A stretch of 64,000 nucleotides of DNA from Vreelandella stevensii S18214 (GTDB lineage Bacteria; Pseudomonadota; Gammaproteobacteria; Pseudomonadales; Halomonadaceae): positions 1 through 64,000 of the forward strand of contig NZ_AJTS01000048.1 of the NCBI RefSeq assembly GCF_000275725.1, given 5' to 3'. This document shows positions 57,380 to 64,000 of the stretch, piece by piece; the first letter of the stretch is position 1, and every line of letters begins with the position of its first letter. The notes beneath the pieces were generated by a model. The model saw only the letters and a list, made by a program, of their open reading frames with translations, did not search any database and was not told where the DNA came from. A program made the translations under genes and the position numbers.

Positions 57380-58858
57380 GTGACGTGTTTTTTTAATTTA
57401 CCTGCGCGCTGGCTGCGCGCCAGTGTGGTGGCAGGCGTTGCCAGTGCCGCGCTCTGCGCCAGCACCTCCCTGTGGGCGGATTTCACTCGGCTGAGCCAGC
57501 TGGAGGCCAAAGGGTTTTCGGTGAGTGCCGAGGCGCGCCTGCTGGAGGGGGGGAGTCCCAGCGAGCTGCTGTTGGGAAGCCTGAACCCCGAGCGTCAGCT
57601 GTCGCCTGCGTCGGTGACCAAAGCCTATATGGCGGCCGCGCTACTCAACCGCTTTGGCCCCCAACACCGCTTTACCAGCCAGCTGGTGAGCACCGCGCCC
57701 GTGGAGAATGGCGTGCTCCGTGGTGACCTGGTGTTCGAGGGTGGCGGTGACCCTGGGCTGACCAGCGAAGACCTCTGGCGGCTGGTGCAGCGCCTGCAGC
57801 TGGCAGGCGTCGAGCATGTGGATGGCGCGCTGGTGGTCAGCCAGTGGCGCTTTGGCCCGGTGGAGTGCATCACTACCGACCGCTGCAACGCACGCACGCG
57901 GGTCGCCAATGCTTACAGTGCGCCGCTGACCTCGGCGGGGGTCAACTTTGGCACCTGGTGCGTCAACGTGGCGCCCGCTACCACTGCTGGGCAGCCCGCG
58001 CGCACGGGCTTGTGTGACAGCGCCGCGCCGCTGATCGTGATCGACAACCAGGTCGTCACGCGCCCGGCCAATAGCGGCACGGAAATCAGCGCCGAGCGGA
58101 TCACCGATGAGCGTGGCGACGTCATGCGCCTGACCGGGCAGATTTCCACCAACGCGGCGGCCCGGGATGTCTACCGTGGGGCTGGCGATGCCGCTGAGCA
58201 AACGGCGCAAACACTGCAGGCCATGCTGAATCAGGCCGGTATCACCGTGCGTGACCCATGGCGTGTGGGCTCGACGCGTCCGCCCAGCGAAGCACGTCGC
58301 CTAGCGGCCGTCGATGGACAGCCGCTGCAGGAGCTGCTGCTGCGGACGATGAACTATTCCAACAACTACATGGCCGATGTGCTGGCGCTGAACCTGGTGG
58401 AAACGCCCCAGGCGCAGCTGCGACAGGCGGGCCAGGCCATCGAGGCCTATGCTCAGGGGCTGTCTGGCCACGGGCCGATCACGCTTTCCAGCGGTAGCGG
58501 CTTGACCACGGACAACCGCACGTCGGCCCATGGTACCAACGTGATGCTGGAAGACATGTATCGTCAGAGCGCGCTGTTTCCGAGCTTCGTGGCATCGTTT
58601 CAGTCGCCTGCCAACGGAGTGATGCGCTTCATTCGCCGCGGTTCGCCCACGTTCCAGAATAACGTCATGCTCAAGACCGGTACGCTGAATCAACCCTTTG
58701 CCGTGCGCGCAGTGGCGGGCTATTTCCGCACGGCGCAAGGGCGCTGGGGGGTGTTCAGCGTACTGGTCAACGGCAGCGGCAGTACCCCTTATCTGAGCTG
58801 GCCGGAAGTCCTCGACCCGCTCTCCCTGGATCTTGACGCCATGATCCTGGCTCATTAA
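57380..58858 (+). CDS. dacB: D-alanyl-D-alanine carboxypeptidase/endopeptidase (PBP4)
   Basis: A 492-aa periplasmic class C penicillin-binding protein (PBP4, S13 family). A signal peptide is at about 1-33. Active-site motifs are S78-V-T-K81 (SPASVTK), SNN in MNYSNNYMADVL, and KTG in MLKTGTLNQ. It trims or cleaves peptide side chains of peptidoglycan. The start is GTG at 57380 with GAGG upstream. It runs after the TrmB-like gene and before dgkA. Confidence 0.93.
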   Translation: MTCFFNLPARWLRASVVAGVASAALCASTSLWADFTRLSQLEAKGFSVSAEARLLEGGSPSELLLGSLNPERQLSPASVTKAYMAAALLNRFGPQHRFTSQLVSTAPVENGVLRGDLVFEGGGDPGLTSEDLWRLVQRLQLAGVEHVDGALVVSQWRFGPVECITTDRCNARTRVANAYSAPLTSAGVNFGTWCVNVAPATTAGQPARTGLCDSAAPLIVIDNQVVTRPANSGTEISAERITDERGDVMRLTGQISTNAAARDVYRGAGDAAEQTAQTLQAMLNQAGITVRDPWRVGSTRPPSEARRLAAVDGQPLQELLLRTMNYSNNYMADVLALNLVETPQAQLRQAGQAIEAYAQGLSGHGPITLSSGSGLTTDNRTSAHGTNVMLEDMYRQSALFPSFVASFQSPANGVMRFIRRGSPTFQNNVMLKTGTLNQPFAVRAVAGYFRTAQGRWGVFSVLVNGSGSTPYLSWPEVLDPLSLDLDAMILAH

Positions 58859-58883
58859 TCAACGTGCAGACGAGACAACGGGC

Positions 58884-59255
58884 ATGAAGCCACAACACAC
58901 CGGGTTAACCCATCTGGTTCACTCCACGCGCTACTCATGGAAAGGCCTGAAGGCCGCGTTTCGTAACGAAGCCGCTTTCCGTCAAGAGTTGGCCATTGCC
59001 GCCGTACTGCTGCCGTTTGCCTGGTGGATCGGCGAGGGCCCGGTCAGCTGGCTGCTGCTGGTGGGCAGCCTGCTGCTGGTACTGATCGTGGAACTGTTGA
59101 ACAGCGCCATCGAGAACGTGGTGGACCGTATCGGCACCGAACACCACGAACTCTCTGGCCGTGCCAAGGATATCGGCTCGGCGGCGGTCATGCTGTCACT
59201 CATCATGGCGGGGCTCACCTGGGGCCTGTTAGGCTGGGAGAAGTGGCTGGGCTGA
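58884..59255 (+). CDS. dgkA: Diacylglycerol kinase
   Basis: A 123-aa inner membrane kinase with three helices, recycling diacylglycerol from membrane-derived oligosaccharide synthesis to phosphatidic acid. The family signature ELLNSAIENVVDRIGTEHHELSGRAKDIGSAAV (core NSAIENVVDRIG and GRAKDIGSAAV) is complete. It is 26 bp after dacB. A 14-bp tandem repeat follows, before glnE. Confidence 0.95.
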   Translation: MKPQHTGLTHLVHSTRYSWKGLKAAFRNEAAFRQELAIAAVLLPFAWWIGEGPVSWLLLVGSLLLVLIVELLNSAIENVVDRIGTEHHELSGRAKDIGSAAVMLSLIMAGLTWGLLGWEKWLG

Positions 59256-59270
59256 CCCGCTCCCATGGCC

Positions 59271-59326
59271 CAGACAAGCAATGAAAGGCCAGCAATGACA
59301 GACCAGCAATGACCGACAAGCAATGA
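59271..59326 (+). repeat. Four 14-bp tandem repeats forming chained mini-ORFs before glnE
   Basis: Units CAGACAAGCAATGA, AAGGCCAGCAATGA, CAGACCAGCAATGA and CCGACAAGCAATGA. From each ATG the next five codons end in TGA that overlaps the following ATG as ATGA, giving MKGQQ, MTDQQ and MTDKQ in relay. The array ends 40 bp before the likely glnE ATG. Confidence 0.9.
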
Positions 59327-59365
59327 GTCGTGTCACTTCGACGTGCGTTAGGCGCAGAGGTAGAT

Positions 59366-62332
59366 ATGCAGACACCGCAGGCTCTCTTTTCCACCACCAC
59401 GTTGCCTGACGCACTGTCAGGCCCGGCCGCAGAAGCTCGGCAGCGTCTCGTGGATGCCCTGACACAGGCCGACAACCTGGCCTCGATGACCGGCAAGGCA
59501 CTGCCCTCTGGGCCATGGCATGACCTGCCAGAGGCGCGTCGTGAAGCGCTGGCTCGCGTGGTGACGGTCTCGACGTTCGCATTGGAAACCCTGGCGCGCT
59601 TTCCCCATTGGCTGGCCGAGCTGGAGGCTTCTGGGGAGCTGGACCGCGCTCCCGACAAGGCGACGCTCGTGCAGTGGCTGCACGACGCCCTAACAGACTG
59701 CGAGGATGAGGAGAGCCTGCAGCGTGCCCTGCGCCGCTTTCGCCGTGCCCGTATGCTGGGCATCGTCTGGCGTGACCTGAACCGGCCTGCAGGCGCCACC
59801 ATGTGGCAGACGGCGCAGTCGGTTGCCTGGCTGGCAGAGGTGTGCATCGAGGCGGCGCTGGGTTGGCTGGAAAACTTTTACGCCTCCCGGTGGGGGCTGC
59901 CTGACGTGCGAAGTGATGGCTCACCCCAGCGGCTGGTGGTGCTGGGCATGGGCAAGCTGGGCGCGGGCGAGCTGAACCTCTCCTCCGATATCGATCTGAT
60001 CTTTGCTTTTCCCGAAAAAGGCGAAACCCAAGGAGGGCGCAAACCCCTCGAGCATCAGGAGTATTTTACCAAGCTCGGCCAGCGCTTGATTGCTGCCCTG
60101 GATGCCATGACGGCCGACGGTTTCGTGTTTCGCGTGGACATGCGTCTGCGCCCGTTGGGCGACGGCGGGCCGCTGGTGGGCAGCTTCTCGATGCTGGACA
60201 GCTACTATCAGGATCAGGGGCGTGAGTGGGAGCGCTACGCCATGCTCAAGGCGCGCCCCGTGGCAGGGGATATCGACGCCGGACAGACGCTGCTGGCGAG
60301 CCTGCGCCCGTTCGTTTATCGCCGCTATCTGGACTTCGGCGCCATCGAGTCGTTGCGCGAACTCAAGGCGATGATCAACCGGGAAGTCAAACGCAAGGGT
60401 ATGGAGAGCAATATCAAGCTGGGGCCCGGGGGCATTCGCGAAGTCGAGTTCATCGTGCAGGCGTTTCAATTGATTCGCGGTGGGCGAGATACCGAGCTGC
60501 AAGTGACATCGCTGTACACGGCTCTCAATCGTCTGCCTGAATTGGGTTTGTTGCCCACTGCCGTGGTGGACGAGCTGCTGCCGGATTACGCCTTCTTGCG
60601 TGATCTGGAACATGCCATTCAAGCCCTGGAAGATCGCCAGACCCAGCAACTGCCTACCGATGACGATGATCGCGAGCGGGTTGCCTTCGCGCTGGGCTAC
60701 GACGGCTGGTCATCCCTGCAGGAGCAGTTGAACCGCGTGCGTGAGCGGGTGCGTCGACACTTCGATGCCGTGATTGCCGACCCCGAAGAAGAAGCCGACG
60801 AGCCGCAGAGCGAAAACGCCCTGGCGCAGTGGCGCTTGCTGTGGCGCGAAGAGCTGGAGCCCGACGAGGCGCAGGCCTTGCTGGCCGGGGCAGGGTTCCA
60901 TGAGCCTGAGCGAGCCCACAAGCGGCTGGTCAGCCTCTACCACTCACGGGCAGTGCAGAGCATGCAGCGCATAGGCTTCGAGCGGCTGGACGCCCTGATG
61001 CCGCTCCTGCTGGAGGCGTTGGCCAGCAGCGACGCGCCGGACACCGCCTTGGCGCGGGTGCAGCCTTTGATCGAGGCCGTGCTGCGTCGGACGGCCTATC
61101 TGGCGCTGCTGCGTGAAAACCCCCATGCGCTGGAGCATCTGATGCGGCTCTGCTGCGCTAGCCCCTGGATTGCCGAGCAGCTGGCCAGATACCCCATCCT
61201 GCTCGATGAGCTGCTCACCCCGGACACGCTCTACACGCCTGCCGACAAGGCGCGCCTTGCCGACGAGCTACGCCAGACGCTCAATCGCCTGCCCGAGGAT
61301 GACGAAGAGGCGCAGCTGGAAGCACTGCGGGTCTTCAAGCACGCCCAGATGCTGCACGTGGCGGCATCGGATGTGGTCGGTACGCGGCATCTGATGAAAG
61401 TGAGCGATTACCTCACCTTCATTGCGGAAGTGATTCTGGAAGCGGTGCTGGCCATGGCCTGGAAGCACTTGGCCCGCAAGCATGGCGTGCCCCCTGGCTG
61501 TAATAACCGTGAGCCGGCGTTTCTGATCATTGGCTATGGCAAGCTGGGCGGCATCGAGCTGGGCTACGGCTCGGATCTCGATCTGGTGTTCCTGCACGAC
61601 AGCGACGGCAAGGGCGCTACCGATGGCCCGCGCCCGCTGGACACCCCGGTCTTTTTTACTCGCCTGGGGCAGCGCATCATTCACCTGCTGACGGCCATCA
61701 CGCCTGCGGGCAGCCTCTACGAGGTGGATATGCGGCTGAGGCCTTCGGGCAACGCTGGTCTGCTGGTGACCTCGCTGGAGGCTTTCGCCGACTATCAACG
61801 TCAGAATGCCTGGACCTGGGAGCACCAGGCGCTGGTGCGGGCCCGCGTAGTGGCGGGCAGTGACGCACTGGCCGCGCGCTTCGAGACGCTGCGAGGTGCG
61901 ATTCTGGGCGTCGAACGTGCCCAGGACACCTTGCGCAGCGATGTGGTCAACATGCGCCACAAGATGCGTGACCATTTGGGCAGCAAGGGGGCGGCCAATA
62001 CCGTGAGCGCCGAGGGCACCTTCGACTTGAAGCACGATGCGGGTGGCATGGTGGACATCGAATTCCTCTGCCAGTATGCCGTGCTGGCCTTTGCCCACCA
62101 GACGCCCGCGCTGCTGACCTACAGCGACAATATCCGCATTCTGGAAACCCTGGCCGACAGCGGGCATATCACCCCCAGCGAAGCCGAACAGTTGAAAGAG
62201 GCCTACCTGGCTTACCGTAGCCGCACGCACCGGGCCGCGCTGACTGGCGAAAAGGCAGAAGGAAGTGCCCGCGAGCTGGCGAGCCATCGTCACGTGGTGG
62301 CGGACCTGTGGCAGCGTTTTCTGGGCGCATGA
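59366..62332 (+). CDS. glnE: Bifunctional glutamine synthetase adenylyltransferase/deadenylase
   Basis: A 988-aa enzyme that adds and removes AMP on glutamine synthetase according to PII state. Two nucleotidyltransferase domains are visible: GAGELNLSSDIDLIFAF in the first half and GGIELGYGSDLDLVFLHD in the second, each with the paired acids. The central linker and C-terminal RHVVADLWQRFLG are as expected. ATG at 59366 has GAGG 7 bases upstream; an in-frame GTG at 59330 would add 12 residues. Leader carries the mini-ORF repeat. Confidence 0.95.
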   Translation: MQTPQALFSTTTLPDALSGPAAEARQRLVDALTQADNLASMTGKALPSGPWHDLPEARREALARVVTVSTFALETLARFPHWLAELEASGELDRAPDKATLVQWLHDALTDCEDEESLQRALRRFRRARMLGIVWRDLNRPAGATMWQTAQSVAWLAEVCIEAALGWLENFYASRWGLPDVRSDGSPQRLVVLGMGKLGAGELNLSSDIDLIFAFPEKGETQGGRKPLEHQEYFTKLGQRLIAALDAMTADGFVFRVDMRLRPLGDGGPLVGSFSMLDSYYQDQGREWERYAMLKARPVAGDIDAGQTLLASLRPFVYRRYLDFGAIESLRELKAMINREVKRKGMESNIKLGPGGIREVEFIVQAFQLIRGGRDTELQVTSLYTALNRLPELGLLPTAVVDELLPDYAFLRDLEHAIQALEDRQTQQLPTDDDDRERVAFALGYDGWSSLQEQLNRVRERVRRHFDAVIADPEEEADEPQSENALAQWRLLWREELEPDEAQALLAGAGFHEPERAHKRLVSLYHSRAVQSMQRIGFERLDALMPLLLEALASSDAPDTALARVQPLIEAVLRRTAYLALLRENPHALEHLMRLCCASPWIAEQLARYPILLDELLTPDTLYTPADKARLADELRQTLNRLPEDDEEAQLEALRVFKHAQMLHVAASDVVGTRHLMKVSDYLTFIAEVILEAVLAMAWKHLARKHGVPPGCNNREPAFLIIGYGKLGGIELGYGSDLDLVFLHDSDGKGATDGPRPLDTPVFFTRLGQRIIHLLTAITPAGSLYEVDMRLRPSGNAGLLVTSLEAFADYQRQNAWTWEHQALVRARVVAGSDALAARFETLRGAILGVERAQDTLRSDVVNMRHKMRDHLGSKGAANTVSAEGTFDLKHDAGGMVDIEFLCQYAVLAFAHQTPALLTYSDNIRILETLADSGHITPSEAEQLKEAYLAYRSRTHRAALTGEKAEGSARELASHRHVVADLWQRFLGA

Positions 62333-62452
62333 TCCACCAAGGGCTAATGGGCAGCCGCAGGGATAAAAAGATAGCCTGTTAAGATAACAACAAGGACGAC
62401 AGGACATGCATGCCACAACCCCAGCGGGCTCGCCGGTTCGGCAGGGCCGCTC

Positions 62453-63346
62453 ATGACTGGCCACATACTCGCCACGCTGCTGCCGGTATTCCTCATTGCT
62501 GGCTGCGGCGCTGCCTACGGGCGCTACCGCAGCCCCGACATTGGCAGCCTGAATACCCTGAACATGGAGCTGTTCGTGCCGCTGCTGGTATTTGCCGTAC
62601 TGGCAGACCGCCAGGCGCCGCTGGCCGACTATGCCTGGCTGGCAACGGCAGCAGCGGTGGTGGTGCTGGGTTCCGGCCTGGTGCTGTGGCCGGTGGCCAA
62701 GTGGCTCTCGCTGGACATCAAGGTCTTCCTGCCGCCCATGATGTTCAACAACTCCGGCAACATGGGAGTGCCGCTACTGGTGCTTGCCTTTGGGCCCGAG
62801 GCGCTGCCCGCTGCCGTGGTGGTGTTCATCATCGAAATGCTGCTGCATTTTTCGGTAGGGCTCTACATGCTGGACCCGCGCACGTCCCTGTGGCGGATGC
62901 TGCGCATGCCCATCGTGGCTGCCAGTGTGGCAGGGCTGCTGGTCAATGTGGGGGGAGTGGCACTGCCCAGTTGGCTGTTGGAAGCCATGCACATGTTGGG
63001 AGGTATCTGTATCCCACTGATGCTGTTTGCCTTGGGGGTACGGCTGCTGGAGATCGATTTCAGCGACTGGCGCACAGGGTTGCTGGGTGCCGTGCTGTGC
63101 CCGCTGTCGGGGCTGGTGGTTGCCTTGCCCTTGATGTGGCTACTGCCGTTGAACCCGCTGCAGACCGCCGTGCTGCTGGTATTTGCAGTGCTGCCTCCGG
63201 CAGTGCTCAACTATCTGGTCGCAGAACAGTACAAGCTGGAACCCCATAAGGTGGCTTCGCTGGTACTGATCGGTAATCTGGGTAGTCTGGTGGTCATGCC
63301 GCTGGCGCTGGCAGCGGCCTTTGCCTGGATACAAACACCACCCTAG
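62453..63346 (+). CDS. AEC (auxin efflux carrier) family transporter
   Basis: A 297-aa membrane protein with ten predicted helices in two halves. The AEC pattern is seen in NMELFVPLLVFAVL and MFNNSGNMGVPLLVLAFG, with the unwound proline/asparagine helix in each half (PPAVLNYLVAEQY). Bacterial members move organic acids or amino acids. The ribosome site is weak. It is 120 bp downstream of glnE; link to nitrogen metabolism is unproven. Confidence 0.88.
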   Translation: MTGHILATLLPVFLIAGCGAAYGRYRSPDIGSLNTLNMELFVPLLVFAVLADRQAPLADYAWLATAAAVVVLGSGLVLWPVAKWLSLDIKVFLPPMMFNNSGNMGVPLLVLAFGPEALPAAVVVFIIEMLLHFSVGLYMLDPRTSLWRMLRMPIVAASVAGLLVNVGGVALPSWLLEAMHMLGGICIPLMLFALGVRLLEIDFSDWRTGLLGAVLCPLSGLVVALPLMWLLPLNPLQTAVLLVFAVLPPAVLNYLVAEQYKLEPHKVASLVLIGNLGSLVVMPLALAAAFAWIQTPP

Positions 63347-63379
63347 TGACGTGCTGGCTTGGCCAAGTGACGTGCCGAC

Positions 63380-63763
63380 TCAGTGGCGCGGCTCGTCTTT
63401 CACCTCATAGCTGCCTTCCAGAACGTTCTGGTGCGGGCGATGGCCATAGGTTGACTGGTTTTGTGAAGAAGCATGACGTTGAGAGGCATAGCCGCCACCA
63501 ATATCCTGAGCCTGCTCGGCACGCATCTGTTCCATGCGCTTTTTCATCTTGTGGCGTACGAAGGGCATCATGGCCCAGCCGATCAGCAAAAATATCAGGC
63601 CCAGTACCATGCCGACGATCATCAGCGCCCCGAAGGCAAGCCAGGTCAGCAGCAGCTTGACGCTGCCCATGACGCCAGTGGGGCGTGACTGAGCAGCTCG
63701 GGCGCGCCACTGGTGCGCAGCTTGCCAAGCAGCATTACGTTGATCGCGATTCATCTGTGGCAT
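63380..63763 (-). CDS. Small single-pass membrane protein of unknown function
   Basis: A 127-aa protein. An N-terminal charged segment is followed by one long hydrophobic stretch (about 32-66, KLLLTWLAFGALMIVGMVLG... enclosing LIFLLIGWAMMPF), perhaps two close helices, and a charged, Gln/His-rich tail. ATG at 63763 has GGAGG upstream, preferred to ATG 63775. No family recognised. It converges with the AEC transporter gene. Confidence 0.7.
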   Translation of the reverse strand: MPQMNRDQRNAAWQAAHQWRARAAQSRPTGVMGSVKLLLTWLAFGALMIVGMVLGLIFLLIGWAMMPFVRHKMKKRMEQMRAEQAQDIGGGYASQRHASSQNQSTYGHRPHQNVLEGSYEVKDEPRH

Positions 63764-63970
63764 ATATGCCTCCATCGTTCGTTTGCCTTATTGGAACATA
63801 CCCCGATGGGCAAGTTCACTCTTGTGCTCGCCGTTTATCCGATTTGAAAATCAGTAAAGGCTAATTATGCAGCGTTAAACACCTGACATGCGGCTTCCCC
63901 CGTTGAGTGTTAGGATTTATGAGAACGCACCAGGAGAGTGCCAACCAAGTTCATTAACCAGGGTGGTGAT

Positions 63971-64000
63971 ATGACGAATCATGGAGGCAAGTCGGTATTT
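63971..64000 (+). CDS. Start of a gene cut by the window end
   Basis: ATG at 63971 follows GGTGGTGAT and opens MTNHGGKSVF to the end of the window. Only ten codons are visible, so product and even reality are uncertain. Confidence 0.35.
   Translation, partial: MTNHGGKSVF

Overview
The window reads as chromosomal DNA of a halophilic gammaproteobacterium of the Halomonas group. This rests on GC-rich coding with strong third-position G/C bias, an ectoine hydroxylase gene (ectD), a hisBHAF cluster, a FabY-type ketoacyl synthase, ZevAB-like genes and gammaproteobacterial 23S/5S and tRNA sequences. No phage, transposon, CRISPR array or plasmid function was seen; genus is inferred, not proven.

Layout. 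1-3.3 kb: end of an rRNA operon (23S, 5S, terminator). 3.3-8.2 kb: hisC, an NlpE-like lipoprotein, radA, a glutamine-amidotransferase-like protein without its catalytic cysteine, and a DUF416 protein. 8.2-11.6 kb: hisBHAF on the minus strand, with a small outer-membrane barrel gene coupled to hisF. 11.7-16.1 kb: PanZ-like GNAT, AsmA-like protein, mutY, yggX. 16.2-16.5 kb: tRNA-Phe, tRNA-Gln, tRNA-Thr with promoter and terminator. 16.7-20.9 kb: inositol-phosphatase family gene, an AT-rich gap, a Crp/Fnr regulator, ectD, an FAH-family enzyme. 21-27 kb: speA-thrB and polA. 27-31 kb: Fbp-type iron ABC transporter with three genes in alternating orientation. 31-37.4 kb: a probable dihydroxypropanesulfonate (DHPS) uptake and oxidation locus (hpsN, LacI regulator, TRAP transporter) that carries two broken dehydrogenase genes. 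37.6-43.3 kb: tmcA, pepD, dps, glycerate kinase. 43.4-46 kb: two lipoproteins plus zevA/zevB with a Zur-like site. 46-54 kb: HIT protein, entericidin-like peptide, I78 inhibitor lipoprotein, LysE exporter with divergent MocR regulator, voltage-sensor-like protein, thioesterase, AtoE, MATE pump, ferredoxin. 54-64 kb: coaD-fabY, TrmB-like methyltransferase, dacB, dgkA, glnE, AEC transporter, a small membrane protein and the start of one more gene.

Most genes are housekeeping. The accessory interest lies in the decayed DHPS locus, where one SDR gene has shrunk to a 32-codon frame still overlapping hpsN; in four unrelated 12-14 bp tandem-repeat arrays, each just 5' of a start codon (radA, DUF416, hpsN, glnE), the glnE one forming a chain of ATGA-overlapped mini-ORFs; in the cysteine-less amidotransferase; in the voltage-sensor-only protein; and in several clean palindromes at ectD, hpsN, mocR and zevB.
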